Counted from the first letter of the stretch, positions 17,822 to 27,692 are shown. The stretch is DNA of 59,297 nt from Planotetraspora phitsanulokensis (GCF_016863295.1 NZ_BOOP01000024.1:1-59297); one strand, 5' to 3'. Translations and numbers: made by a program. The notes: a model not told the origin generated them from the sequence alone.

Positions 17822-18199
17822 TCAGCGAGCCTTGGCGATGAGAGACGTCGTCAGGGCCGCGGCGGCGGGGATGAGGGTGAGAGCCACCAGGAACACCACG
17901 CCGACCGGCCAAAGGCCCTGGTCGTCTTCCCCGAGATCCCTGACGATGGTCGTCGCGAAATAGACGAAGAACGGAGCGGCGGCGAGCAGCCCCCACAGGA
18001 TCCCCGTCTGAGGGACGAACCATCCGGCCAGGCCGGCCAGGACTCCCAGGCCCGCGAACGAGAGCAGGAGGTAGGGCGAGTCGAAGAAGTCGCGGGGGGC
18101 GTCGGGGGCGATCGTAGGAGCGGTGCGGACGCAGATGACCACCGCGAAGGACCCCGCGATGATGAGGCCCAGGGCCCATACGAGGGCGGAACGGGGCAT
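17822..18199 (-). CDS. Small four-helix membrane protein, function unknown
   Basis: 125 residues from an ATG at 18199 preceded by GAGGAG with good spacing; an in-frame ATG at 18238 lacks such a site. Four hydrophobic segments are visible (ALVWALGLIIAGSFAVVI, LLLSFAGLGVLAGLAGWF, ILWGLLAAAPFFVYFATTI, VGVVFLVALTLIPAAAALT). There are no catalytic motifs. It is convergent with the methyltransferase gene and lies 81 bp downstream of the SARP regulator on the same strand, so co-transcription with the regulator is possible. Confidence 0.7.
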   Translation of the reverse strand: MPRSALVWALGLIIAGSFAVVICVRTAPTIAPDAPRDFFDSPYLLLSFAGLGVLAGLAGWFVPQTGILWGLLAAAPFFVYFATTIVRDLGEDDQGLWPVGVVFLVALTLIPAAAALTTSLIAKAR

Positions 18200-18280
18200 G
18201 GGACTCCTCGACGTGAACGCCTGCTGCTCAAGACTCATCCTGATCGACCATGGCCCTTTCCGGCTAGCGCGGAGATATCG

Positions 18281-21200
18281 TCATGATTGAGTAGATTGTG
18301 ATGTCGAGTCCGATGCGGTTCCGGTGAGCGCGTCCACTTCACGGCGTGCCCCGGCCGCCGCCGCGAGGTCCCCGGCCGCGGTGTACGCGTCAGCGAGGCT
18401 GCTCAGCGCTCCCGCGAGGAAGTCCTGCCAGCCACGGGTGCGCCAGAGCCGCACCGACTCCTCCAGATGGGTGACGGCCTCGCCGAACCTGCCCTCCGCC
18501 AGGTCGACGTCGCCGAGCACCCAGAGCGCGTCGGCCCTGTGGTGGGCCAGGTGATGGGAGCGGCTCAGCGCCTCGGCCGCCTCCGCCGCGGCCCTGGCCC
18601 GGGGGTCGCGGGCCACGCCGTAGAGCTTGGCCAGCGCCACCAGGCCCATCGCCTCCAGCAGCGGGTCGCGGAACTGGCGATAGATGGCCAGCGCCCTGAC
18701 CAGATATTCCAGACCGGCCTCGAACTCTCTCGCATGGGCGTGCGCGAGGCCGAGGAACTGCAGCGTCGTGGCCTCGAAGCGCGGGTTGCCCAGCTTCTCG
18801 GCCAGCGGCAGGGCTTTCAGCAGGTGGACGATGGCCATCCTGATCTCCCTGGGGCCGTACGTCACAGCCATGCAGACGTGCGCCCTGGCCTGGCCGCTCA
18901 TGTGGCCGCTGCCTTCCGCCAGGCGCAGCGCGATCTGCCCTGACCGAAGGCCCTGCGCCATGTCGCCCCGGGCCGCCTCCCCCCAGGCGCGCAGCACGTA
19001 GGCGTCGGCCAGGCCGCGCTCCTCGCCCAGTTCGGCGAACATGGCGATCAGCTGCTCGGCCCCGTCATACTGCGCGGCCATGGCCCCGCCGGTCTCCATC
19101 CACGTCGTGGCGTGCGTGAGCCCGCGCAGGATCATCGCTTCGCCGAGCCTGTTGCCCGCCTTACGGCATGCCTCCAGGACGCGCTCGTGCAGGGCGCGCC
19201 AGTCGTCGAACTGCCCGCTTACATCGAAGTAGCGTTCCACGCAGCAGGCCGTATCCCATGCGACCTCGGTCAGGCCCCGCGAGCAGGCTTGGAGTATCGA
19301 CGCGATCAGCGCCGTGCGCTCGGTGTCGAACCAGGCCATCGGGTCCTGCTCGGCCACACCTTCCCAAGGGGCCCCGTCGGGGGAGTTCCAGCGAGGAGCG
19401 GTGCCGTGGATGATGGCGGAGGACGTGCCCTGCACCCTCTCAGTGGCACGTTCTGCCAGCGCGAGCCAGGCCCCGAAAGCCCTGCCCAGGGCCTCGGCCA
19501 CGGTCTCCGGCTCGTCTTCGAGCCCGCTGCGCTCGCGGGCGTACAGGCGGACGAGGTCGTGGAAGCGGTATCGGGGCTGCCCTGCCGAATCCGTCCCGCT
19601 GATCAGCACGAGCTGCGTGTCCACCAGAGCCTCGACCAACTCCTCTCCCGCCGCCACCGGCAGGTCGAGCAGCGCACCGGCGACCCAGCCGGCGAATTCG
19701 GGCACGTCCAGCGAGCCGAGCAGCCGGAACGCCCTGCGCGTGACATGGTCGAGCCCCACATAGCTGAGCGCCAGGCTGGCCCTGACCGCGAGATCGCCGG
19801 TGGCGAACTGGTCGAGCCGGCGCCGCTCGTCGGTGAGTTGCCCGGCCAGGCGGGTCAACGACCACTGCGGCCGTGCGGCGAGGCGCGCTCCCGCCACCCG
19901 GACGGCGAGCGGGATGTGATCCGACAGCCGGACGATCTCGGCCGCCGCCTTCGGCTCCGCCGCCACCCGGCCGGCCCCCGCGATCCTGGAGAGCAGTTGC
20001 ACGGCCTGCTTGGGCAGCAGCACGGAGAGTTCGATCAGATTCGCGACGGACAGCCCGTTCAGCCGGGACCTGCTGGTGACGATGACGGCGCAGCCGGGCG
20101 TGCCGGGGAGCAGTGGGCGGACCTGCTGCTCGGAGGCGGCGTTGTCGAGCACGATGAGCATCCGGCGTCCCGCCAGCAGGCTCCGGAAGAAGGCGGCCCG
20201 CTCCTCTGTGGTCTCCGGCAGTGTGGAACGCGGCGCGCCGAGCGCGGTGAGGAAGCCGGCGAGCACCTGGGAGGGGTCCGCGAGGGAGGCCTCGGCGCCG
20301 TGCAGGTTCGCATGAAGCTGCCCGTCGGGATAGTGCCGCGCGACCTGATGGGCGGCGTGTACGGCGAGCGTGGTCTTTCCGACGCCGCCCATCCCCGTGA
20401 TGACGCACACACGCACGGGCCCAGGTCCCGGGGGAGGCTCCTTGCCGAGGAGGTCCGTCAGTTCGGCGAGGTGGTCGTCCCTGCCGGTGAAATCGGAGAT
20501 GTCGGTCGGAAGCTGGGCGGGGGAGACATCACCTGACGAGACCGTGGAGGGGTCGACGGGGAGTGTGCCGGTGAGGATGGCCTGGTGCAGGTGGCGGAGC
20601 TCGGCACCGGGGTCCAGGCCGAGTTCGGCGGCGAACACCCGACGGGCGTCCTGGTAGGTGGCCAGGGCCTCTGCCTGGCGTCCCGACCTGGCCAGAGCGA
20701 GCATGAGCTGCATGCGTGACCGCTCTCTCAGCGGATGCTCGGCGACGAGCCCGATGAGCTCGGCGACGCACGCGGCATGCATCCCGCGTGCCAGGTCCGC
20801 CTCGATCCGGTTCTCCAGCGCGGTGAGCCGTTCCTCTTCGAGGCGGTGCGCGTGCTCGCGGAGTCCGGTGGTGAGATTCAGCCCCGCGTACGCGGGACCG
20901 CGCCACAGGTCCAGAGACTCCCTGAGCAGCGCGGCGGCCCGTTCGTGGTCTCCGGCGGCGAGGGCGGTCCCGCCCTGTTCCGCCAGGGTCTCGAACCGGC
21001 CGGCGTCCAACTCGCCCGGATGGATGGAGAGCACGTAACCGGTGCTGGTGCGCGTGATCCGGTCAGGGCCCAGCGTCCTGCGGAGCTGGTGCACATAGAG
21101 CCGGAGGTTGTCCGTGGCGGTTCGTGGCGGGGACTGCCCCCACAGCGCCTCGATGAGGGTGGAAGAGGACACGGCGCGCCCCCTATGGCAGATGAGTTCG

Positions 21201-21289
21201 GCGAGCAGGGTGCGTTGCTTCCCCGCGCCGAGGGGCAGAGGCCGAGCTTCGGCTGAGACGTGAAGCGGCCCTAGAACGGCGAACTCCAT
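18281..21289 (-). CDS. AfsR/SARP-family regulator: OmpR-like DNA-binding, BTAD, NB-ARC and TPR domains
   Basis: 1002 residues. The N-terminal winged helix is at about 1-90 (MEFAVLGPLHV start, LYVHQLRRTLG). The bacterial transcriptional activation domain is at 95-240, ending AELGLDPGAELRHLHQAIL. NB-ARC follows with Walker A GMGGVGKTT near residue 300, Walker B MLIVLDNA and the GxP-type motif IPLAVRVAGARL. The last 400 residues are TPR-like helices. The ATG at 21289 has GGGAG upstream and begins exactly at the conserved domain edge. Family members activate antibiotic or developmental genes after nucleotide-controlled assembly. The target here is unknown, but the gene starts 180 bp from the end of the Rhs gene. 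Confidence 0.92.
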   Translation of the reverse strand: MEFAVLGPLHVSAEARPLPLGAGKQRTLLAELICHRGRAVSSSTLIEALWGQSPPRTATDNLRLYVHQLRRTLGPDRITRTSTGYVLSIHPGELDAGRFETLAEQGGTALAAGDHERAAALLRESLDLWRGPAYAGLNLTTGLREHAHRLEEERLTALENRIEADLARGMHAACVAELIGLVAEHPLRERSRMQLMLALARSGRQAEALATYQDARRVFAAELGLDPGAELRHLHQAILTGTLPVDPSTVSSGDVSPAQLPTDISDFTGRDDHLAELTDLLGKEPPPGPGPVRVCVITGMGGVGKTTLAVHAAHQVARHYPDGQLHANLHGAEASLADPSQVLAGFLTALGAPRSTLPETTEERAAFFRSLLAGRRMLIVLDNAASEQQVRPLLPGTPGCAVIVTSRSRLNGLSVANLIELSVLLPKQAVQLLSRIAGAGRVAAEPKAAAEIVRLSDHIPLAVRVAGARLAARPQWSLTRLAGQLTDERRRLDQFATGDLAVRASLALSYVGLDHVTRRAFRLLGSLDVPEFAGWVAGALLDLPVAAGEELVEALVDTQLVLISGTDSAGQPRYRFHDLVRLYARERSGLEDEPETVAEALGRAFGAWLALAERATERVQGTSSAIIHGTAPRWNSPDGAPWEGVAEQDPMAWFDTERTALIASILQACSRGLTEVAWDTACCVERYFDVSGQFDDWRALHERVLEACRKAGNRLGEAMILRGLTHATTWMETGGAMAAQYDGAEQLIAMFAELGEERGLADAYVLRAWGEAARGDMAQGLRSGQIALRLAEGSGHMSGQARAHVCMAVTYGPREIRMAIVHLLKALPLAEKLGNPRFEATTLQFLGLAHAHAREFEAGLEYLVRALAIYRQFRDPLLEAMGLVALAKLYGVARDPRARAAAEAAEALSRSHHLAHHRADALWVLGDVDLAEGRFGEAVTHLEESVRLWRTRGWQDFLAGALSSLADAYTAAGDLAAAAGARREVDALTGTASDSTSQSTQS

Positions 21290-21302
21290 CGTGCTCCCGG
21301 AC

Positions 21303-21356
21303 AAAACGATCGCGCACAAACAAGATCAAATCCGCCTTAATATGCACGATCGTTTT
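21303..21356. promoter_or_regulatory. Long inverted repeat AAAACGATCG(Y)GCA at the SARP gene promoter
   Basis: Two 14-bp arms at 21303-21316 and 21343-21356 match at 13 of 14 positions as an inverted repeat; the inner CGATCG is itself palindromic. The arm centres are 40 bp apart. One arm falls between the -35 and -10 boxes on the minus strand and the other falls in the leader. This fits autoregulation or a pair of cooperating operators. Confidence 0.5.
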
Positions 21357-21367
21357 ACTCCCGTCAA
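21339..21367 (-). promoter_or_regulatory. Putative sigma70-type promoter of the SARP regulator gene
   Basis: On the minus strand, TTGACG (complement of 21362-21367) is followed by a 17-bp spacer and CATATT (complement of 21339-21344). The predicted transcript starts near 21332, giving a leader of about 43 nt before the ATG at 21289. Confidence 0.5.
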
Positions 21368-21393
21368 CACATGAGTCGAACAGATTCGCTTGT

Positions 21394-21431
21394 GCACCGG
21401 CGGAAGCCGTCGTTTCGGCTCCCGCCGGTGC
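21394..21431 (-). terminator. Strong stem-loop downstream of the Rhs-PLA2 gene
   Basis: GCACCGGCGG (21394-21403) pairs perfectly with CCGCCGGTGC (21422-21431), and an inner AGCCG/CGGCT stem closes the loop. It lies about 38 bp beyond the stop of the Rhs gene and before the SARP promoter, so it should insulate the two. Three tandem GATTCAGT-like octamers (21433-21456) follow between hairpin and stop codon. Confidence 0.65.
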
Positions 21432-21468
21432 GGATTCAGTGATTCAGTGATTCAGCGGGAAGGCACGG

Positions 21469-24400
21469 CTAACCGAAGGCGCGAACCATGAGGTAGTACT
21501 TGTAGGCGATGCCTCTGCACGTCCCCTTCCAGAAGTAGTGCGAGCAGACGCCGTAGTAGAGGACGTAGTAGAAGACGTCGTCGACCTGGCGCTTGCTGGA
21601 GACGTAGCCCATGTTGCGCAGGGCCAGACCGTAGTCGTGCATCATGCACGCCTGCCGGAAGTCGTACCCGAGCGGCTTGTCGGGGGATTTCGTGCAGTAG
21701 TCGTACTTCACTCCGCGGACCCACCAGCCCGCAGGGGTCTTCGTCCAGTAGACCCAGCGCCAGCTCCCGTGATACCAGGCGTAGTTGATGCCGCAGTGGT
21801 TGAACGCGAAGTGCCAGAAGTTCGTGCACCAGTACCACTTCTTGCCGTCCAGGTCCGCGTTGGAGGTGGGCGCCTGGGCCGCGTAGTCGTAGGCGTTGGC
21901 GCTGCCGCCCTCCACCGGGTCGGTCTGGAGGAACCGTCCCAGCTTGGGCTGGTAGAGCCGGACACCCATGAGCATGGTGCCGTCGGGGGTGTCGGCGGCC
22001 CGCTCGGCCGCGCCGTGCCAGCCGTACCTCGTCGTGGGCTGACCCGCGCGCGGGTTGCCGAACTCGTCGAAGTCCAGCGCCAGCGGGACCCCGCCGGCCA
22101 GGCTGTACACCACGTTGATGTCGTCGTGCAGGTTGGTGAGTTGCAGCCGGACGTCTCCCGTCGCCGACGTCACCGCCGCCAGGCCACCCGAGATCGAGTG
22201 GACGTTCCTGGTGACGACTCCGGATGTGGCGTCCTCCACCACCCACGCGGGCGTGTCGTCGTCGGCGTCGAAGTGATCGATCCGCTTTCCGACGTTGTTC
22301 CAGGTGCCGCCGGACAGCTGTGCCACCACGGTGGTGTTGCGCCGGAGTTGCGGGTCGAGCGTGTAGGACTGCCGCACCGAGCCGGAGGTCATCGACTTGA
22401 CCAGGTCGGTGTTGTAGTACTCCGTCGTCAGCCCCGAAGGCGTGGCCGTGGTGCGCCCGTAGGCGTCGTACACGTAGCCGGAGTCGGCCAGCCGGTCCCC
22501 GCCGTCGTAGACGTGGGTCTCGGTGACCGCACCCGAGCCGTCGCAGCGGCTGCCGGTCAGCGCGGTCCGGTTGGAGTTGGCGTCGTACCCGTAGGTCCGG
22601 CGAGCGCAGGTCCCGCTCACGGTGTCGTCCACCGAGCTGATCCTGCCCAGCTTGTCATAGCCGATCTGCTGGGCCGAAAGCCCGTTGTGCGACACCTGCT
22701 GGCCGTGGATCGACCAGGTCACCGAATCGTCGACCAGCTTGACGCCGGTCGCGGTCTGGTAGCCGCGCCAGGTCGGCGCGCCCGACGGGTCCCTGGTGAC
22801 GCTGTAGGAGACGCCTCCGGGAAGGTTCTCGTGGCTGACGCCGCCGTCCAGGTCGTAGGTGGCGGTGAACGAGCCCGCGATCGAGTCGGTCATCGAGGTG
22901 AGCACGCCCCGGGGGTCGGCCGCGGTGTCGTAGACGTAGGTCACCGTGGACGGTGCGCCGTCCGTCTTCTTGGTCACCCGGTCGAGCGCGTCGTACTCGA
23001 CCCTGGTCACACCGCCGTCGGCATCGGTGTAGGACACCTGGCGTCCCAGCACGTCGTACTCCCGGGTGATCACCTTTCCGTCGGACGTGCTCGTCTTCAG
23101 GGTGCGTCCGGCCGAGTCGTATGTCGCGGTCACCGTGGGCACTCCCGTTCCGACACCACCGGTGACCGCGGTCTCCACGGTTCGTCCCGCCGCGTCGTAC
23201 TTGGTGGTCGTGGTCCTGGTGACACCGTTCGCGGTCTCTGTGACCGCGGACAGGAGGCCGCCCGGCTCGTAGGTGTAGACCTTGGTGACCAACTCGGCGG
23301 GGTTGGAGCCGCTGTTGGAGATCGTGGTCTTCGCCTTCGTACGGCACAGCAACCCGGCCCATTCGGCCTTGCCGCCGCAGGTTCCGGTGCCGTCGGCGGT
23401 GTAGTAGTCGGTGGTCGTCGTGCCGGCGTCGTCGCCCGACGACTTCGGCATGGTGCTACTGATCACCCTGCCTTCCGTGTCGTAGCCGGTCGTCTTGGTG
23501 ATCGCCAGGCCGCCGGGGTCGTCGACGGTCTTGGTGACCTTGCCTGAGGTCCAGTCGTAGTACGTCTTGCTCACCCTGAGGTCGGCGTCCGCCGTCGAGC
23601 CGGGAACCGAGGCGCCGGTGGTGACGGTGGTGACCAGGTTCGCCACCTTGGCGTCCGCCGGCCGACCTTCGTCGAAGGTGTTGACCGTGTGCTTTCTGGC
23701 GGGGACCTGGGCGCCGTTCAGCTGGATCAGGTGCAGCGGTCCGGACTCGGACTGCTCGCGCTGCCCGTCGGCGCTGTATGTGGTCTCGTCGGAGAGCAGC
23801 CGGGCTCGCTCCGCCGTCGGAGTGTTGAGCAGGCCGAGCCGGGTCAGATCGTTCGCCGCGTTCGGCCCCTGACCCAGGGCGAGGGCCCGGTTGCCCGCGG
23901 AGAGTGAGAGCACGGTGTTGCCCTGCGCGTCGTACTGGCTGGTGGACACGGCGCCACCCGGATCCGCGCGGTTGACCACCTGTCCGGACGCGTTGAGGTA
24001 GGTGATCATGGCGCGGCCGTAGTCGGATCCGGCCAGGCCGCCGCGCCCGGTGTTGTTCGCGGGCACCTGGTCGGCCGGGAAGATCGCGGTCGCGTCGGCG
24101 GGCGCGTCGCTCTGACCCCACGCCGCCGTGGTCGCCGCGGCCAGGTTGTACGGCGAGCCGCTCCCGCTGATCGGGACGTCGTACACGACCGAGACGGTCC
24201 CCGTGCCGTTCGTCTCGTTCAGGGTTCCCGGACGGAGTGTCGGCCGGGATGCGCTGAGCAGCATCCCGTCGGACGCGATGTCGGGGTTGCCCGCCTTGCC
24301 GTAGGTGAAGGTCCACGGCAGCTCGCCGGGCGGGGTGTACCGGTTCACCCGGCCCCCGAGGTCGTAGTCGTAGCGGGATTTGACGTCAGGAGTGTTGGGG

Positions 24401-27400
24401 TTCCACTGCTCGCGGAGACGGCCCAGGTCGTCGTAGCGGTACTCGGCCAGACCCTGCGGAGCGCTCGCCCCGCCCTCCCAGAGGCTGATCTGCTTGAGCT
24501 GGCCGGCCACGTCGCCGAGTTGCGCGCCCGCGGTCGTCGTGGCGGCATAGGTCATCTTGATCAGCCTGCAGCCCTCGGGCAGGTCGGCGAGGACGTCCAC
24601 GTCGCAGGCGGTCTGCGAGACCGACCAGGACGGGGCGATGATCTTGAGTGGCCTGGCCAGCGGCGTCCCGTCGGAGCCGGTCACCGACTCCCAGACGAAA
24701 ATCGTGCTGTCCTTGCCGCTCGCCGGGTAGACGGCGCGGACCAGGTAGGTCGTCGCCGAGGGGCCCACCTTGGCGAAGACCGTCCGCTCCGCGGAGCTGA
24801 CGTCGGAGAGGGTGTAGCGGTCGGTCGCCGAGTCGAAGGTCAGTGCCAGATTGGCGGCGTCGGGCTGTGGGGTGAAGGATCCGTCGGTGTTCTTGGTGAA
24901 GGCCACGGATGAGCCGTCGCCGCTGAGCTCGACCGAGGTGGCAGAGGTGGGTCGCAGTTGCACGAAGGTGCCCTGCCCCGCCGTGGCGAGCCCGCTCGGG
25001 GTCCACTCGGTGCCGTAGATGGCCGCGACTCCCGGAAGTGACGAGCCCTTGCGCGGGTCGCGCGAGGAGAAGGAGCGCATGAGCCCGACGCCGAACACGT
25101 TGGCGTCCGTGGCCGCCATCTTGAAGTCACCGGTGAGCATGTTGACCACGCCCGGCCCGACGGGCTGGGTGGTCGCCCCCTCCGCGTCGCGGTCGACGAT
25201 CAGGTCGACGGACTGGGACGCCGCCGTTCCCGTCGAGGTCGTGAATTCGGCACGCACCTGGATCACGCCGTCTTGGGTGAGCGTGTGCGTGGTGTCCCAG
25301 ACCAGGTCGGGGGAGGAGCCCGACGCCATCGCCACCGGCCAGGTGATCGCCGTGCCGTCCGACTTCTTCCGGACGTCCGCGGCGGGAACCTGGTGCCAGG
25401 TGTCGGTCTCACCGCGCCGGTAGGAGAAGGTGACCGCGGTCAGTCCCGTGCTGCCCGTCGCGGCCAGCACGGTGCGGCGAGCGGTCGACTGCCCGTCCTT
25501 CGGCGAGGTGACGGCCGATGTGCCCACGTTGAAGGCATACGTGGTGGCGGACGACAGGTTGCCCGCCTTGTCCTTCACCCACGCCTTCAGGGCGTGCGGG
25601 CCGTCACTGCCGGGGGTCCAGTTGAGCGCGTACGGCGCGCCGGAGTTCGCGGCGGACTGCTGGGCGCCGCCGTCGAAGGACCAGAGCACTGCCGACACGT
25701 CGGTGCCGCCGGGCGTGATGGTGAACCTGCCCGCCTGGCCGGATCCCTTCGCCCACCCGTCCTCGGGGTAGTCGTCGGAGGAGACGGCGGGAGCGGGCGG
25801 AGGAGTGGCGTCCACGGTGAAGGTGAACCAGCTCGACCACGCGCTGTAGTCGGTGCCGTCGAAGGAGCGGACCCGCCAGTGATAGGAGGTGTTGGCGAGA
25901 GGCGTGCCCACCTTCCACGATCCGGTGGCGCCGGAGGCGATGTTCGAGACGGAGCCGCCGGTGACCTTGGTCACGTGGTCGGGAGTCCACACCTCGAAGT
26001 CGGCCCGCTGCGCCTGCGCGTCCGTGTCGCTGACCTTGGCGGACAGCGTCGGCTGGGGAGCGCTCACCAGAGCGGGACTGGCACACGTGGTGCACGGCGC
26101 GATCGCCAGGCTCGCGGGCGTCGCCGGGATCGTGTTGTAGGTGATGGAGATGCTCGGGTTGTTCTCGAACCGCTTCCAGTAGTAGTTGTCCGTCTCGCTG
26201 CCGGCCTTGACCATGAACGTGATGGACGTGCCGCCGGCGGTCACGGTGCTCTGCAGGGCGCTGGTCACGTCCCAGCCGACGACGGCCGCGGGGCAGGTCG
26301 AAGGGCCGCCGATCCCGCTGGACGACCAGCCGTAGGCGACGTTCTTCGCGCCGATGGACAGGTTGGAGGCGGGCTGGTTGTTCCAGTTGGTGGAGGAGCC
26401 CACCGCAGCGGTTCTGTGCAGCTCGACGTTCCTGGCAGAGCAGGACCAGGCCCAGGTCTCCTTGATGTTGAACGTCGCGGAGATGATGTGCTTGCCCGTG
26501 CCCATCCCCGACAAGCCCATGTTGAAGAACGAGCGCCGCTTGGCCGCTCCGGCGCTGCTTGTGCCGGCCGTGGCGTCGTTGGTGGAGTTGTAGTAGGCAC
26601 TGGTCGGATAGGCCGAGTCGACGTACGTCCAGCCCGACTTGGCGGCGGTGAAGCTCGGGTCGATCGTCACAGGGAAGACGGTGGCGGGGTCGGTCAGCAG
26701 GGTGGCGTCAGGGGACACCGTGATGGCGCCGCCGGAAAGCCGCACGTCCATCTTGCTGCGCTTACCCGTCTGCGCGCCGACGGCCGAGGTGACGGGGTTC
26801 CGCGTCATGGCTCTTTCGGCGGTGGCGTCCCACATCTCCGCCGCCGAGGTGGTGAACACCAGGTCGTCCTTGGCGTTCACGATCGCGACATTGCCGTACT
26901 TGTCGGCCTTGATCTTGCCCTTCTTCAGGGAGGTGGCGAATGTCAGCGCCTTCAGCTTGGGATCGGCGGCCGCTTCGCGGGACTTGACCACGAGCTTCTC
27001 GGCGAACCCGTCGACATCGGCGGTCAGCACCAGGTCGACGCCGGGCAGCACCTCGGGGTAGGTGGCGGTCGCGCCGTTCAGCACCGGCTTGGGCAGAGCG
27101 CCGAGTGGCGAGTCCAGAGAGAACTCGGTGCCCTTCTCCGAGGCGCGTACCAGTGGGCCCTGGCCGCCGCCGGAGAAGCTGTAGGACACGGACGAGGCCT
27201 TCGGAGCGACCGACCCGTCCGGGTTCGCGACCAGCGTCGCGTCCGCGGCGGTCCACTCGTCGCCGCGCTTCACCCGCACGGGGCGGTAGCGATGCTCCTG
27301 AGTCATCGTGCCGTTGGGATTGACGAAGTACTCGTCGGTCTCCGAGGTGAGTGACGCCACCTTGATCCGCTTGTCGCAGACCGCGGCGGCCAGCTTGGCG

Positions 27401-27561
27401 GAGATCTCGGTCGGCATCTCGTCGGGACAGGTTGCGGCCGGCGCCTGGGCCTTGGTCGAGACCGGCACCGCCCTCGCTGGGAGCGGCACCACGACAGTGG
27501 ACACCAGCGCCAGGGCTATGAGGGACGGTAACGCGGTTATCCGTCCCGCTTTCTTCAACAC
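21469..27561 (-). CDS. Secreted YD-repeat (Rhs/WapA-like) protein with C-terminal phospholipase A2 domain
   Basis: 2030 residues from a GTG at 27561 preceded by GGAGGT; an ATG at 27576 lacks a ribosome site. Signal peptide about 1-30. A DNRLRE-like beta domain follows near 310-475 (SFFNMGLSGMGTGKHIISATFNI), then fibronectin-like segments. YD repeats (about 1100-1850) end in the Rhs core signature GVRLYQPKLGRFLQTDPVEGG. After a short hinge the last 130 residues form a prokaryotic phospholipase A2 domain: CTKSPDKPLGYDFRQACMMH followed by the catalytic Asp partner region RQVDDVFYY and conserved Cys. The layout is that of a polymorphic toxin: conserved shell plus enzymatic tip. No small immunity-like gene follows; the next 180 bp hold only a terminator and a promoter. 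Toxic use is inference. Confidence 0.88.
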   Translation of the reverse strand: MLKKAGRITALPSLIALALVSTVVVPLPARAVPVSTKAQAPAATCPDEMPTEISAKLAAAVCDKRIKVASLTSETDEYFVNPNGTMTQEHRYRPVRVKRGDEWTAADATLVANPDGSVAPKASSVSYSFSGGGQGPLVRASEKGTEFSLDSPLGALPKPVLNGATATYPEVLPGVDLVLTADVDGFAEKLVVKSREAAADPKLKALTFATSLKKGKIKADKYGNVAIVNAKDDLVFTTSAAEMWDATAERAMTRNPVTSAVGAQTGKRSKMDVRLSGGAITVSPDATLLTDPATVFPVTIDPSFTAAKSGWTYVDSAYPTSAYYNSTNDATAGTSSAGAAKRRSFFNMGLSGMGTGKHIISATFNIKETWAWSCSARNVELHRTAAVGSSTNWNNQPASNLSIGAKNVAYGWSSSGIGGPSTCPAAVVGWDVTSALQSTVTAGGTSITFMVKAGSETDNYYWKRFENNPSISITYNTIPATPASLAIAPCTTCASPALVSAPQPTLSAKVSDTDAQAQRADFEVWTPDHVTKVTGGSVSNIASGATGSWKVGTPLANTSYHWRVRSFDGTDYSAWSSWFTFTVDATPPPAPAVSSDDYPEDGWAKGSGQAGRFTITPGGTDVSAVLWSFDGGAQQSAANSGAPYALNWTPGSDGPHALKAWVKDKAGNLSSATTYAFNVGTSAVTSPKDGQSTARRTVLAATGSTGLTAVTFSYRRGETDTWHQVPAADVRKKSDGTAITWPVAMASGSSPDLVWDTTHTLTQDGVIQVRAEFTTSTGTAASQSVDLIVDRDAEGATTQPVGPGVVNMLTGDFKMAATDANVFGVGLMRSFSSRDPRKGSSLPGVAAIYGTEWTPSGLATAGQGTFVQLRPTSATSVELSGDGSSVAFTKNTDGSFTPQPDAANLALTFDSATDRYTLSDVSSAERTVFAKVGPSATTYLVRAVYPASGKDSTIFVWESVTGSDGTPLARPLKIIAPSWSVSQTACDVDVLADLPEGCRLIKMTYAATTTAGAQLGDVAGQLKQISLWEGGASAPQGLAEYRYDDLGRLREQWNPNTPDVKSRYDYDLGGRVNRYTPPGELPWTFTYGKAGNPDIASDGMLLSASRPTLRPGTLNETNGTGTVSVVYDVPISGSGSPYNLAAATTAAWGQSDAPADATAIFPADQVPANNTGRGGLAGSDYGRAMITYLNASGQVVNRADPGGAVSTSQYDAQGNTVLSLSAGNRALALGQGPNAANDLTRLGLLNTPTAERARLLSDETTYSADGQREQSESGPLHLIQLNGAQVPARKHTVNTFDEGRPADAKVANLVTTVTTGASVPGSTADADLRVSKTYYDWTSGKVTKTVDDPGGLAITKTTGYDTEGRVISSTMPKSSGDDAGTTTTDYYTADGTGTCGGKAEWAGLLCRTKAKTTISNSGSNPAELVTKVYTYEPGGLLSAVTETANGVTRTTTTKYDAAGRTVETAVTGGVGTGVPTVTATYDSAGRTLKTSTSDGKVITREYDVLGRQVSYTDADGGVTRVEYDALDRVTKKTDGAPSTVTYVYDTAADPRGVLTSMTDSIAGSFTATYDLDGGVSHENLPGGVSYSVTRDPSGAPTWRGYQTATGVKLVDDSVTWSIHGQQVSHNGLSAQQIGYDKLGRISSVDDTVSGTCARRTYGYDANSNRTALTGSRCDGSGAVTETHVYDGGDRLADSGYVYDAYGRTTATPSGLTTEYYNTDLVKSMTSGSVRQSYTLDPQLRRNTTVVAQLSGGTWNNVGKRIDHFDADDDTPAWVVEDATSGVVTRNVHSISGGLAAVTSATGDVRLQLTNLHDDINVVYSLAGGVPLALDFDEFGNPRAGQPTTRYGWHGAAERAADTPDGTMLMGVRLYQPKLGRFLQTDPVEGGSANAYDYAAQAPTSNADLDGKKWYWCTNFWHFAFNHCGINYAWYHGSWRWVYWTKTPAGWWVRGVKYDYCTKSPDKPLGYDFRQACMMHDYGLALRNMGYVSSKRQVDDVFYYVLYYGVCSHYFWKGTCRGIAYKYYLMVRAFG

Positions 27562-27692
27562 CTTGTACCTCCGCATAACGCGAACACACAGTCGGGGCCA
27601 TGTTGATCAGCGGCTGTATAGGTGTCGTATAGATCGCGTTTGGCGCACAGATGCGTTAGACCCCCGATTGGGCGATTCGCACGCCGACGGTC

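Noticed and set aside
21433-21456. Three tandem GATTCAGT octamers as a possible attachment site or iteron
   Set aside because: Too short and only three copies, with no integrase or replication gene nearby; probably a local slippage product beside the terminator.
21320-21468. Immunity gene for the Rhs-PLA2 protein
   Set aside because: The 149-bp gap holds only a strong terminator, the octamer repeats and the SARP promoter; no frame with a start and ribosome site is present.
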